Assembly (NCBI GenBank): GCA_022764465.1
Contig: JALERL010000096.1
Location: forward strand, 1 to 57,846
DNA length: 57,846 nt
DNA from: Lachnospiraceae bacterium
GTDB lineage: Bacteria; Bacillota; Clostridia; Lachnospirales; Lachnospiraceae
Reading direction: 5' to 3'
In this document: positions 43,444 through 52,105 of the stretch, in pieces
Layout: the number at the start of each line of letters is the position of its first letter
Numbering within the stretch: position 1 is the stretch's first letter
The notes under the pieces: model-generated
Database searches by the model: none
The model's input: the letters and a program-made list of their open reading frames with translations, nothing else
What the model was told of the DNA's origin: nothing
Translations under genes and position numbers: made by a program

Positions 43444-43646
43444 TTGTAAAATTAAAATGATAAAATGCACAAAATATGTAAAGCAAACTTTTATTTGCGC
43501 TTTTAGCTCGAATGAAATCCACTGCTTACGAAAACCACAAGTGAAGCCTTTGCTGAACTTGTATGGTTGCAGTTGGCAGTTAGTTCACGATGAGCGTTGC
43601 AAATGTTTGCGGAACATATTTTGTGCATTTTGTCAATTATAAAACT
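43444..43646 (+). mobile_element. MITE-like repeat, copy A
   Basis: About 203 bp, non-coding, with imperfect terminal inverted repeats. The left end AAAATGCACAAAATATGT (from 43462) returns, reversed, at the right end before 43632. The body pairs with copy B at 52436-52638 in the opposite orientation at roughly 93% identity over the central 130 bp, by eye. An apparent 67-codon ORF across it is not preserved in copy B. It fills much of the hisIE-43844 gap (457 bp). The rest of that gap holds AAGGCA/TGCCTT pairing at 43411-43446, a TATGAGAA/TTCTCATA hairpin at 43751-43773 and a TATAAT at 43790. Confidence 0.75.
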
Positions 43647-43843
43647 TGAAAACATTTTTTGACACCTGAGCAGTTGTATAGAAAATTCTTTCGGTCTTCA
43701 GAATGAAAAGCATTTTTGAATTCCGGCGTCATAAAATATAAAGACAACAGTATGAGAACTGTGTTTTCTCATATAGTTGGTACAAATTTATAATATAAAA
43801 AGATGTAGGTAACAAGAACAGCTTGTTATAGAATGGGGGTATT

Positions 43844-44161
43844 ATGACAGAATCAGAAATGCAGGAGAGAAGAGCGTACATACAGGCAGTCCGGGATTCC
43901 TTTTCCGATGCCTCTTCGCATACTGCTTCTAGACAACCGTATACATGGGAAGAAAAAGAGGAGGAAGTTGTCGGAAGAAGAGCTTTCTGGAAGCTGCGGC
44001 TTTTGCTTTCCATTATGCTCTTTGCGGCATTCGTATTAAGTGACCGGACGAAGACACCGTTTTTTTCCCTGACGGCAGATACGCTGACGGATAAAATCTG
44101 TGAAAACCAGCTGCTTTCCGATACTTTTGACAGTTTCCGTCATCTTCTTGTGGAAAAATAG
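43844..44161 (+). CDS. Unknown small membrane protein
   Basis: A 105-residue protein I do not recognise. It has a charged N-terminus (MTESEMQERRAYIQAVRDSF), a Ser/His stretch, a run of glutamates (WEEKEEEVVGRRAFW), one membrane helix at about 51-66 (LRLLLSIMLFAAFVLS) and a short extracytoplasmic tail with a single Cys. GGGGGTATT precedes the ATG, and TATAAT lies about 50 bases upstream. The position before the radical-SAM/rng/ribosomal block suggests a housekeeping accessory, but nothing in the protein says which. Confidence 0.7.
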   Translation: MTESEMQERRAYIQAVRDSFSDASSHTASRQPYTWEEKEEEVVGRRAFWKLRLLLSIMLFAAFVLSDRTKTPFFSLTADTLTDKICENQLLSDTFDSFRHLLVEK

Positions 44162-44237
44162 AAATTCCTTTGCTATAATAAGTAGATCGGCTTTTGATCT
44201 GCCGAAATATGTTAGAATTCGAGGATAAAGATAACCT

Positions 44238-46103
44238 ATGACACCATTAGCTTTATCAGATGAAATATTAATGACGATAGATAAGCCTGCCAGATATATC
44301 GGCAATGAGCTGAATATGGTCAAAAAAGATCCGGATGAAGTTGCGATCCGCTATGTGATGTGCTTCCCGGATGTATATGAGATCGGTATGTCACATCTTG
44401 GCATCCAGATCCTTTATGATATGTTCAACAGACGGGAAGATGTCTACTGTGAGCGTGTCTATTCTCCGTGGCCGGATCTGCATAAGATTATGAAGGAGCA
44501 GGATATTCCACTGTTTTCCTTAGAGACACAGCGTCCGGTTAAGGAGGCAGACTTTCTTGGAATTACGATCCAGTATGAGATGTGTTACACGAATATCTTA
44601 CAGATCTTAGATCTTTCACAGATTGCCTTATATGCCAAGGATCGTGCCGAAGATGATCCGATCGTGATAGGTGGCGGCCCTTGTACTTATAACCCGGAAC
44701 CGATCGCAGATTTCTTTGATCTGTTTTATATCGGAGAGGGTGAGATCTCCTATGATGCACTGTTTGATCTGTACAAGGAATGTAAGGCAGAGGGCATCAG
44801 TAAGAAGGAATTCTTATACCGCGCGTCACAGATTCCGGGAATCTATGTGCCATCACTTTATGATGTCACATATCATGCGGATGGTACGATCGCTTCCATG
44901 AAGCCGAACCGGGAAGGTGTGCCGGAAAAGGTCAAAAAACAGATCGTCATGGATCTTGCCACTGCACCGTATCCGGAGAAGCCGCTTGTACCTTTTATCA
45001 AGGCAACCCAGGACCGTGTCGTACTTGAGATCCAACGTGGCTGTATCCGTGGCTGCCGTTTCTGTCAGGCAGGTATGATCTACCGTCCGAACCGGGAAAA
45101 GGATATTGAAGTATTAAAGGACTATGCCTATAAGATGTTAAAGAGCACCGGACATGAAGAAATCTCCCTTAGCTCTTTAAGTTCCTCGGATTACTCACAC
45201 TTAGAGGAACTTGTGAACTTCTTAATCGATAACTTTAAGGATAAGGGCGTAAATATCTCGCTTCCGTCCCTTCGTATTGATGCATTCTCCTTAGATGTTA
45301 TGAGTAAGGTACAGGATATCAGAAAGAGCAGCCTGACTTTTGCACCGGAGGCCGGTTCACAGCGTCTTAGAAACGTAATTAACAAGGGGCTTACTGAGGA
45401 TGTGATCCTTGAAGGCGCAGGCATGGCATTTGAAGGCGGCTGGCAGAAGGTCAAGCTGTACTTTATGCTTGGGCTGCCGACTGAGACAGAGGAAGATATG
45501 CGTGCGATCGCAGAACTTGCGAATAAGATCGCCGTCCGTTACTATGAGATTCCGAAGGATCAGCGGAATGGCAAATGCCAGATCACGATCAGTACCTCCT
45601 TCTTTGTACCAAAGCCTTTTACGCCGTTCCAGTGGGCAAGAATGTATGATAAGGACAGTTATCTTGCAAGGGCGAAGGTTGTAAATGATGCCGTAAAGGA
45701 GCAGTTAAACCGTAAGAGTATTAAGTACAACTGGCATGAAGCAGATGTAACTGTATTAGAGGGAATTCTTGCAAGAGGTGACAGGCGGCTTGCTCCGGCA
45801 CTTGTCCGTATTTATGAAAAGGGTGGTATTTTTGATGCCTGGACAGAATTTTTCGATAACAGCCGCTGGATAGAAGCCTTTGCGGAATGTGGCATTGATA
45901 CAGATTTTTATACCATGCGGGAACGTCCGTTAGACGAGATCTTCCCATGGGATTTCATCGATGATGGTGTATCTAAGGAGTTCTTAAAGCGTGAATGGCA
46001 GACTGCCAGAGAAGAAAAGACCACACCAAACTGCCGTATGAAGTGTTCCGGCTGTGGTGGAATGCAGTACAAAGGAGGTGTCTGCTATGAAGGTAAGAAT
46101 TAA
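44238..46103 (+). CDS. B12-binding radical SAM protein, TIGR03960 family
   Basis: A 621-residue protein with an N-terminal cobalamin-binding-like domain, a radical-SAM core with RGCIRGCRFCQAGMIYRPNR (CxxxCxxC, about 264-283) and a C-terminal domain with CRMKCSGCGG (near 605). The family has no known reaction. It is nearly always followed by the TIGR03936/DUF2344 gene, which here starts 17 bases before this one ends, so the two likely form one functional unit. The start MTPLALSDEILMTIDKPARY fits the family. Confidence 0.92.
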   Translation: MTPLALSDEILMTIDKPARYIGNELNMVKKDPDEVAIRYVMCFPDVYEIGMSHLGIQILYDMFNRREDVYCERVYSPWPDLHKIMKEQDIPLFSLETQRPVKEADFLGITIQYEMCYTNILQILDLSQIALYAKDRAEDDPIVIGGGPCTYNPEPIADFFDLFYIGEGEISYDALFDLYKECKAEGISKKEFLYRASQIPGIYVPSLYDVTYHADGTIASMKPNREGVPEKVKKQIVMDLATAPYPEKPLVPFIKATQDRVVLEIQRGCIRGCRFCQAGMIYRPNREKDIEVLKDYAYKMLKSTGHEEISLSSLSSSDYSHLEELVNFLIDNFKDKGVNISLPSLRIDAFSLDVMSKVQDIRKSSLTFAPEAGSQRLRNVINKGLTEDVILEGAGMAFEGGWQKVKLYFMLGLPTETEEDMRAIAELANKIAVRYYEIPKDQRNGKCQITISTSFFVPKPFTPFQWARMYDKDSYLARAKVVNDAVKEQLNRKSIKYNWHEADVTVLEGILARGDRRLAPALVRIYEKGGIFDAWTEFFDNSRWIEAFAECGIDTDFYTMRERPLDEIFPWDFIDDGVSKEFLKREWQTAREEKTTPNCRMKCSGCGGMQYKGGVCYEGKN

Positions 46104-46812
46104 GTTCAAAAAATATGGTGTGATGAAATTTATCGGACATCTGGATATCATGCGTTATTTTCAAAAAGCAATGCGCCGTGCCGATATTGATATTGCATAT
46201 TCCGAAGGGTTCAGCCCGCATCAGATCATGTCCTTTGCAGCACCGCTCGGTGTCGGGATTATCAGTCAGGGAGAGTATCTTGACATTGAAGTGCATTCCA
46301 GTAAAAGTTCAAGGGAATCGGTAGATGCCTTAAATGCAACGATGGTAGAAGGTGTGGAAGTAGTTTCCTTTAAGCAGTTAGACGATCATGCCAAGACTGC
46401 AATGGCGATCGTTGCCGCAGCAGATTATAACATGTACTATAAGGATGGTTATGAAGTTCCACTTACCGTAGATGAACTTCACGTAAAGCGAAAGGAATTC
46501 TATGAACTGCCGACGGAGATCCTGATCACCAAGAAAACGAAAAAAAGTGAGAAGATCATGGACTTAAAGCAGTTGGTTTATGGCTTTCAGGTGAAGGAAC
46601 AGGATGGTAAGCCATATTTTTACCTGAAGGTATGTACCGGAAGTACCGACAATGTAAAGCCGGAGCTTGTACTTGAAGCATTCTATGAGTTCTTAGGATT
46701 AACATATGAGCCGATGGCATTCCAGATCGAGCGTATTGATGTCTATGCGAAGGATGAATCATCCGGCCAGTTTATTTCATTAGATGCGATGGGAGAAGAG
46801 ATCACAGCATGA
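46087..46812 (+). CDS. TIGR03936 (DUF2344) radical-SAM-associated protein
   Basis: A 241-residue cytosolic protein, the usual partner of the TIGR03960 radical SAM enzyme. Family signatures are KVRIKFKKYGVMKFIGHLDI near the start, FQKAMRRADI and AYSEGFSPHQIMSFAAPLGV (about 38-57). It has no cysteine cluster of its own. AAAGGAGG eight bases before the ATG at 46087 sets the start within the upstream gene. In some phyla the two proteins are fused. Its stop overlaps rng (ATGA). Confidence 0.9.
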   Translation: MKVRIKFKKYGVMKFIGHLDIMRYFQKAMRRADIDIAYSEGFSPHQIMSFAAPLGVGIISQGEYLDIEVHSSKSSRESVDALNATMVEGVEVVSFKQLDDHAKTAMAIVAAADYNMYYKDGYEVPLTVDELHVKRKEFYELPTEILITKKTKKSEKIMDLKQLVYGFQVKEQDGKPYFYLKVCTGSTDNVKPELVLEAFYEFLGLTYEPMAFQIERIDVYAKDESSGQFISLDAMGEEITA

Positions 46813-48002
46813 ACCGACGGTTTGTTATAACAGAATCACAGATCCATCAGAAGAATTTTACGGTATTTGCGGAGTATGATGCCGATAACAGGCTGATGGC
46901 AGTCTCCTGTGAGGAAAAGGGAAAACAGAGTATTTTAGGCAATATTTATATTGCGAGGGTACGGGATGTTGTAGAGAACTTAAATGCTGCATTTCTTGAT
47001 ATAGGCGCAGGGATCACCTGCTATTACTCATTAGAGGATTTCAAGAATCCGATATTTACCCATCGGACAAGCACGAAAAAAAAGCTCTGTCAGGGCGATG
47101 AGATCGTCGTTCAGGTTATCAAAGATGCGGTAAAAACGAAGTTTCCGGTTGTGACAACGAATCTCAGTTTTACCGGAAATTATGTGGTGCTTACGACCGC
47201 GAATCATAAGCTTGGTGTATCCGGAAAGCTTTCTGATGAAGTGCGAAAGACATATAAGGAGCAGTTTGCCTCCTGTGACCTGAGTGAATATGGACTGATT
47301 ATACGGACGGCTGCAAAGGATGCTTCCCCGGAAGAGCTTCTTGCAGAATATAAGGCATTACGTGAAGAACTGATACAGCTTCGTTCCACCTGTATTCATA
47401 AGACTTGTTATCAGTGTCTCCGGCAATCCGAACCATTTTATGTGCAGGAACTGCGGAAAAGAAGCATTGACAGAGCAGAAGATACGGATGAGATCATAAC
47501 GGATATGGCAGAGATCGGTAAGCGCTTACAGCAGTATGGTTTCCCGGTGCGTTTTTATCAGGATGCCTCTTATCCGCTGGATCGTCTTTATCCGGTAGCA
47601 TCTGGTATTGCGGATGCCTTAAAGGAACGTGTATGGTTAAAGTCCGGTGCGAATCTGATTATTTCACCGACCGAAGCGATGACGGTGATCGATGTAAACA
47701 GTGGAAAAAATACTGCCTCCAAAACAAAACGTGAGAATATCTTAAGGATCAATATCGAAGCTGCAAAAGAAATCGCAAGACAGTTCAGACTGCGCAATAT
47801 TTCCGGTATCTGTATTATTGACTTTATCAACATGAAGGCAAAGGAGGACACCAGCCGTCTGATGCAGGAGTTCCGCAGTTTCCTAAAGTCTGATCCGGTA
47901 TCGGTGCAGCTAGTGGATATTACCAGACTTGGACTGGTGGAGGTAACACGTAAAAAGGAAAAACGATCCCTGTATGAGCAGATCTACGATATCCGGTCTT
48001 AA
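46809..48002 (+). CDS. rng: Rne/Rng family ribonuclease without zinc link
   Basis: A 397-residue endoribonuclease of the RNase E/G family that matures rRNA 5' ends and cleaves mRNA at AU-rich sites. It has an S1-like domain (LGNIYIARVRDVVENLNAAF, about 39-58), the 5'-sensor and DNase-I-like core, with the Mg site TVIDVNSGK (about 297-305) and DFIN (about 338). It ends soon after TRLGLVEVTRKKEKRSLYEQ. E. coli RNase G goes on to a CPxCxG zinc link that joins subunits; here the protein stops before it. Clostridial Rng proteins are often this short. Confidence 0.9.
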   Translation: MNRRFVITESQIHQKNFTVFAEYDADNRLMAVSCEEKGKQSILGNIYIARVRDVVENLNAAFLDIGAGITCYYSLEDFKNPIFTHRTSTKKKLCQGDEIVVQVIKDAVKTKFPVVTTNLSFTGNYVVLTTANHKLGVSGKLSDEVRKTYKEQFASCDLSEYGLIIRTAAKDASPEELLAEYKALREELIQLRSTCIHKTCYQCLRQSEPFYVQELRKRSIDRAEDTDEIITDMAEIGKRLQQYGFPVRFYQDASYPLDRLYPVASGIADALKERVWLKSGANLIISPTEAMTVIDVNSGKNTASKTKRENILRINIEAAKEIARQFRLRNISGICIIDFINMKAKEDTSRLMQEFRSFLKSDPVSVQLVDITRLGLVEVTRKKEKRSLYEQIYDIRS

Positions 48003-48056
48003 GAAAAATAAACTATATTGTAAATCAATTTTATCGAATATTTTTAATAGAAAGAA

Positions 48057-48085
48057 TTGACAAAAGCATATATTGATGCTATTAT
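48057..48085 (+). promoter_or_regulatory. Sigma-A promoter of rplU-prp-rpmA
   Basis: TTGACA (48057-48062), 17 bp, TATTAT (48080-48085), with TG one base before the -10. It is close to consensus. Confidence 0.7.
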
Positions 48086-48092
48086 AATCGAG

Positions 48093-48165
48093 TATGCCGC
48101 ACAGTGAGGTTTGAAGACTGCTTTTGCAGGCACCGTAACTGGCGAGTAATGATAAATAGGAGGTG
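48093..48165 (+). ncRNA. Ribosomal protein L21 leader
   Basis: The roughly 75-nt untranslated leader of rplU begins with CCGCACAGTGAGG, then a hairpin CTGC-TTTT-GCAG, then CACCGTAACTGGCGAGTAATG and AATAGGAGGTG. This layout matches the L21 leader of low-GC Firmicutes, where L21 binds its own mRNA to limit synthesis. I did not fold it; the match is by pattern. Confidence 0.55.
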
Positions 48166-48169
48166 CCAT

Positions 48170-48475
48170 ATGTACGCAATTATAGCAACAGGTGGTAAAC
48201 AGTACAAAGTTTCCGAAGGCGATATCATTACCATTGAAAAACTTGGTGTTGAAGCTGGCGAGAAAGTGACTTTTGATCAGGTATTAGCTGTTTCTGACAA
48301 CGACTTAAAGGTTGGTGCAGACGTAGCAAACGCAACTGTTGATGCTTCAGTCGTAAAAGAGGGCAGAGGCAAAAAGGTTATCGTTTACAAGTACAAGAGA
48401 AAAACCGGTTATCACAAGAAAAACGGTCACAGACAGGCGTTTACACAGGTTAAGATTGAAAAGATTAATGCGTAA
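48170..48475 (+). CDS. rplU: 50S ribosomal protein L21
   Basis: A 102-residue large-subunit protein. It starts [20 protein letters not shown] and ends with the RNA-binding [18 protein letters not shown], with KRKTGY just before. AGGAGG lies in the leader five bases before the ATG at 48170. An in-frame upstream start at 48104 runs through the leader RNA and is not used. Confidence 0.97.
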   Translation: MYAIIATGGKQYKVSEGDIITIEKLGVEAGEKVTFDQVLAVSDNDLKVGADVANATVDASVVKEGRGKKVIVYKYKRKTGYHKKNGHRQAFTQVKIEKINA

Positions 48476-48491
48476 TCGATAGGAAATTGTT

Positions 48492-48821
48492 ATGACTACA
48501 ATAACGATTTTTCGAAATCAGTCCAGTGGATATGCAGGCTTTTCATTTTCCGGACATGCCGGATATGCAGACGCAGGTGAGGACATTGTATGTGCAGGTA
48601 TTTCGGTACTTGTGATCAATACGATCAATGCACTTGGTATGTATACGTCGGAGAAGTTCACGACGAATGAGGATGAAGATAATTGTCTGATTACCTTAAG
48701 ATTCGATGAACCGATTGGACATGATGGTCAGTTATTATTGGACGCGATGGTTTTAGGCTTACAAGGAATACAAAACAACTATGGAAATGAGTTTGTAACT
48801 CTAAATTTCAAGGAGGTGTAA
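48492..48821 (+). CDS. prp: Ribosomal-processing cysteine protease Prp
   Basis: A 109-residue protease (YsxB family) that removes the N-terminal peptide of ribosomal protein L27. The catalytic pair is in FSGHAGYADAGEDIVCAGIS: His in GHA and Cys in VCA. Its substrate L27 is encoded three bases downstream and has the cleavage motif. The ribosome site of rpmA lies inside the end of this gene. Confidence 0.95.
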   Translation: MTTITIFRNQSSGYAGFSFSGHAGYADAGEDIVCAGISVLVINTINALGMYTSEKFTTNEDEDNCLITLRFDEPIGHDGQLLLDAMVLGLQGIQNNYGNEFVTLNFKEV

Positions 48822-48824
48822 GAC

Positions 48825-49115
48825 ATGATGAATATGAACCTTCAGTTTTTCGCTCATAAAAAGGGAGTTGGTTCTACAAAGAACGGTAGAGATTCCGAGT
48901 CCAAGAGATTAGGTGCGAAAAGAGCAGACGGACAGTTCGTTAAGGCTGGAAACATTTTATACAGACAGCGTGGAACAAAGATTCATCCGGGTGTTAACGT
49001 AGGCATCGGCGGAGATGATACTTTATTCGCTTTAACAGATGGAGTATTAAGATTCGAGAGAAAAGGAAGAGATAAGAAACAGGCTTCCGTTTATCCAGTA
49101 GCAAGTAACGAATAA
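48825..49115 (+). CDS. rpmA: 50S ribosomal protein L27 with cleavable leader
   Basis: A 96-residue large-subunit protein near the peptidyl-transfer centre. It starts [20 protein letters not shown]. The LQFFA/HKKG junction is the Prp cleavage site known from Staphylococcus; after cutting, the mature protein begins HKKG. The [20 protein letters not shown] and [19 protein letters not shown] blocks are typical. A terminator follows at 49125. Confidence 0.96.
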   Translation: MMNMNLQFFAHKKGVGSTKNGRDSESKRLGAKRADGQFVKAGNILYRQRGTKIHPGVNVGIGGDDTLFALTDGVLRFERKGRDKKQASVYPVASNE

Positions 49116-49124
49116 GATGATCAG

Positions 49125-49156
49125 ATAGACCCGACATATTCTGCCGGGTCTATTTT
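49125..49156 (+). terminator. Intrinsic terminator after rpmA
   Basis: ATAGACCCG (49125-49133) pairs with CGGGTCTAT (49145-49153), loop of 11, then TTTT broken by A. It ends the L21-L27 operon. Confidence 0.75.
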
Positions 49157-49181
49157 ATGATTTAATAGAAGATAGAAACCG

Positions 49182-49210
49182 TTGACAGAATGCGCAAGCA
49201 TTCTTATTTG
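49182..49210 (+). promoter_or_regulatory. Possible obgE promoter with an internal hairpin
   Basis: TTGACA (49182-49187), 17 bp, TATTTG (49205-49210). The -10 is weak. The spacer itself contains GAATGC-GCAA-GCATTC, a perfect 6-bp stem with a GNRA-type loop. Confidence 0.4.
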
Positions 49211-49233
49211 TTTAGAATATGAGGTAGAGCATA

Positions 49234-50517
49234 ATGTTTGCGGATAGCGCAAAAATAATTATAAAATCAGGAAAAGGCGGCGACGGACATGTCAGCTTCC
49301 GCCGTGAAAAATATGTTCCGGACGGTGGCCCGGACGGTGGAGACGGAGGAAAAGGCGGCGATGTCATTTTTGAGATCGATGACCGTGTCAACACCTTAAA
49401 TGACTTCCGCCACAAGCGGAAATGGGCAGCAAAAAACGGAGAAGAAGGCGGCAAGAAGAACTGTCATGGCAAAAAAGGGGAAGATCTGATCATTAAGGTA
49501 CCTGCCGGAACGATTGTCCGGGATGCTGAGACGGATAAGGTTATTGCCGATATGTCCGGTGATAACAAGCGTCAGATCGTATTGACCGGAGGAAAGGGTG
49601 GACTTGGCAACCAGCACTTTGCGACCTCTTCCATGCAGGCTCCAAAGTACGCACAGCCGGGACAGGAAGCCTTAGAGTTAGAAGTACGCTTAGAGTTAAA
49701 AGTAATTGCAGATGTCGGATTAGTTGGATTCCCGAATGTTGGAAAGTCAACACTGCTTTCGAGTGTAACAAATGCAACACCGAAGATTGCAAATTATCAT
49801 TTTACCACTCTTAATCCGATCCTTGGCGTCGTAAGTCTTGGGGACGGGGACGGATTTGTCATGGCAGACATTCCGGGTCTAATCGAAGGAGCTTCCGAAG
49901 GAGTTGGCTTAGGTCATGAATTCTTAAAGCATATTGAACGTACCAAGGTAATGATCCATGTGGTAGATGCTGCTGGAACAGAAGGACGTGATCCGATCGC
50001 AGATATTTACGCGATCAACCACGAGTTAGAGTCCTATAATCCGAAGCTGTTAGAGAAGCCACAGGTCATTGCAGCCAATAAGATTGATGCAATTTACGAA
50101 GGAGAAAATGAAACGATCGAGAAGCTTCGTCAGGAATTCGAGCCAAAGGGTGTCAAGGTATTCCCAATTTCAGCAGTCAGCCATACCGGCTTAAAGGAAC
50201 TGTTATATTATGTCAAGGGACTGCTGGATCAGATGGATGACGCGCCGATCGTGTATGAGCAGGAATATTTTCCGGATTCCCATACATCCGATGCATATAC
50301 GGTTGAGATCGATCCGGAAGACGGTGCCTATGTGGTAGAAGGTCCAAAGATCGATAAAATGCTTGGTTATACGAATATCGACTCTGAGAAGGGATTCTTA
50401 TTCTTCCAGAAGTTCTTAAAACAGCAGGGAATTTTGAAGGAATTAGAGGAAAAAGGAATTCAGGAAGGCGATACCGTCCGCATGTATGGACTCGAATTTG
50501 ACTATTATAAGGAATAA
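49234..50517 (+). CDS. obgE: GTPase ObgE/CgtA
   Basis: An essential GTPase that acts in late 50S assembly and stress and sporulation signalling. The 427-residue protein has the glycine-rich Obg domain (GDGHVSFRREKYVPDGGPDG, about 14-33), G1 GFPNVGKST (about 166), DIPGLIEGA, NKID, SAVS and a C-terminal OCT domain (about 345-427). The start MFADSAKIIIKSGKGGDG is typical. It heads the obgE-yhbY-nadD-yqeK-rsfS operon. Confidence 0.97.
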   Translation: MFADSAKIIIKSGKGGDGHVSFRREKYVPDGGPDGGDGGKGGDVIFEIDDRVNTLNDFRHKRKWAAKNGEEGGKKNCHGKKGEDLIIKVPAGTIVRDAETDKVIADMSGDNKRQIVLTGGKGGLGNQHFATSSMQAPKYAQPGQEALELEVRLELKVIADVGLVGFPNVGKSTLLSSVTNATPKIANYHFTTLNPILGVVSLGDGDGFVMADIPGLIEGASEGVGLGHEFLKHIERTKVMIHVVDAAGTEGRDPIADIYAINHELESYNPKLLEKPQVIAANKIDAIYEGENETIEKLRQEFEPKGVKVFPISAVSHTGLKELLYYVKGLLDQMDDAPIVYEQEYFPDSHTSDAYTVEIDPEDGAYVVEGPKIDKMLGYTNIDSEKGFLFFQKFLKQQGILKELEEKGIQEGDTVRMYGLEFDYYKE

Positions 50518-50535
50518 CGAAGGAAGGATAGAAGC

Positions 50536-50826
50536 ATGACAAGTAAACAGCGTTCTTATTTAAAGGGATTAGCAAGTACGATGGATCCAATCTTTCAGGT
50601 TGGAAAGGCAAGTATCACACCGGAACTGATCGCAGCACTTGATGATGCGATCGAAAAACGTGAGCTGATCAAGATTTCTGTATTGAAAAACTGTATCGAT
50701 GATCCTCACGAGATTGCGCAGGTGGTCGCAGAGCGTACCAAGTCACAGGTTGTCGTTGTGATCGGTAAAAAGATCGTATTATATCGACCAAATAAAAAGA
50801 AACCAAAGATTGAGTTACCAAAATAA
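50536..50826 (+). CDS. yhbY: YhbY family RNA-binding protein (CRM domain)
   Basis: A 96-residue CRM-domain protein that associates with pre-50S particles. Motifs are LKGLASTMDPIFQVGKASIT (about 9-28) and the C-terminal QVVVVIGKKIVLYRP. GAAGGA lies upstream of the ATG. It is in the usual place between obgE and nadD, which starts 19 bases after its end. Confidence 0.94.
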   Translation: MTSKQRSYLKGLASTMDPIFQVGKASITPELIAALDDAIEKRELIKISVLKNCIDDPHEIAQVVAERTKSQVVVVIGKKIVLYRPNKKKPKIELPK

Positions 50827-50845
50827 ACCAACCGGAGCAGATCAT

Positions 50846-51475
50846 ATGTCAGGAAAGAAAATTGGTATTATGGGAGGAACCTTTAATCCGATACACAATG
50901 GACATTTGCTGATTGCAGAGAATGCAAGGTGGCAGTTTGGGCTGGATCAGATCTGCTTTCTGCCTGCCGGCATTCCACCGCACAAACAGAATCTTATGGT
51001 GTTAGACGGACACAGCCGCTGTGAGATGGTACAGCTTGCAATCGAAGACAATCCAGACTTTTATCTGTCTGATTATGAGGTGCAGCGTACAGAGCCGTCC
51101 TACACGTATCTGACACTGGAATATTTAAAGCAGAAGTACCCGGAGGATACGCTTTATTTTATTATGGGTGCAGATTCCCTTCGTGACTTTGCCACCTGGC
51201 GGAATCCAAAACGGATCAGTGAGCTGTGCCATATTCTGGTTGCCGTCCGGGATACGCTTGAAGAAGAAAGCCTTACCACTCTTGCAAAAGAATTAAAGCA
51301 GCAATTAGGAACCCGGATCGGAATCATAAACACACCGAATGTTGCGTTTGCATCCCATGAGATCCGGATGCGGGTCAATCATGGACAGTCGATCCGGTAT
51401 ATGGTACCGGAAAAGGTAAGAGCTTATATATACGAGCATCAATTTTATACAATGCCAGAGGATACAGAAATTTAG
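50846..51475 (+). CDS. nadD: Nicotinate-nucleotide adenylyltransferase
   Basis: Transfers AMP to nicotinate mononucleotide in NAD synthesis. The 209-residue protein starts MSGKKIGIMGGTFNPIHNGH, with the HNGH nucleotidyl-transferase motif, and has FLPAGIPPHKQ (about 43-53), FIMGADSLRDFATWRNP and, near the end, ASHEIRMRVNHGQSIRYMVP (the ISSTXIR-like site). An in-frame start at 50810 lies inside yhbY; GGAG before 50846 sets this one. PncC at 29082 feeds the same pathway. Confidence 0.95.
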   Translation: MSGKKIGIMGGTFNPIHNGHLLIAENARWQFGLDQICFLPAGIPPHKQNLMVLDGHSRCEMVQLAIEDNPDFYLSDYEVQRTEPSYTYLTLEYLKQKYPEDTLYFIMGADSLRDFATWRNPKRISELCHILVAVRDTLEEESLTTLAKELKQQLGTRIGIINTPNVAFASHEIRMRVNHGQSIRYMVPEKVRAYIYEHQFYTMPEDTEI

Positions 51476-51484
51476 GAGGCACAT

Positions 51485-52105
51485 ATGGCTGGTGAGAGAA
51501 CAGAGATACAAAAGGAATTGAAAAAAGAATTAGAGAAAGACCGCTATGAACACACACTGGGTGTTATGTATACGGCAGGCTGTCTGGCGATGCGTTATGA
51601 CTGTGATATGGATCAGGCAATGATGGCAGGACTTCTTCACGATTGCGCCAAATGCATCCCGAATGAAAAAAAGTTAAAGCTTTGTAAAAAGTATGATATT
51701 GCATTAACCCAGACAGAAATTGACAATCCGTTTCTGATCCATGCAAAGTTAGGTGCATTTCTCGCAGCAGAAAAGTATCATGTGACAGATCCTGAAATCT
51801 GCCATGCAATTAAAGTGCATACCACCGGTGCTCCGGATATGAACCTGCTTGATAAGATCATTTTTATTGCAGACTATATGGAACCAAACCGGAATAAGGC
51901 ACCAAATCTTGCGGAAATCCGGACACTGGCATTTAAAGATCTCGATCAGGCGTTGATGCGGATCTTAGAAGATACCTTAGGTTATCTGGCAAATGGAGAT
52001 AAAAAAGACTCCATAGATCCGATGACAAGAGAAACTTATGAATATTACACAGAAAGGAATCATTATGAATCAGACATCGAAAGAAATGGCGAAGCTGGCA
52101 TATGA
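51485..52105 (+). CDS. yqeK: HD-domain hydrolase YqeK (Ap4A hydrolase)
   Basis: A 206-residue HD-superfamily protein that splits diadenosine tetraphosphate symmetrically in studied Firmicutes. The metal site is LLHDCAKCIP (about 50-59) with an upstream His in RYEHTLGVMYTA and later residues in KVHTTGAPDMNLLDKIIFIA, ADYMEP. AGGAGG precedes the ATG. rsfS begins 41 bases before its end. Confidence 0.92.
   Translation: MAGERTEIQKELKKELEKDRYEHTLGVMYTAGCLAMRYDCDMDQAMMAGLLHDCAKCIPNEKKLKLCKKYDIALTQTEIDNPFLIHAKLGAFLAAEKYHVTDPEICHAIKVHTTGAPDMNLLDKIIFIADYMEPNRNKAPNLAEIRTLAFKDLDQALMRILEDTLGYLANGDKKDSIDPMTRETYEYYTERNHYESDIERNGEAGI

Noticed and set aside
43439..43642. 67-codon Cys-rich ORF within repeat copy A
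   Set aside because: Copy B has a one-base insertion and stop codons in the same frame while base pairing of the ends is kept, so the element is non-coding.
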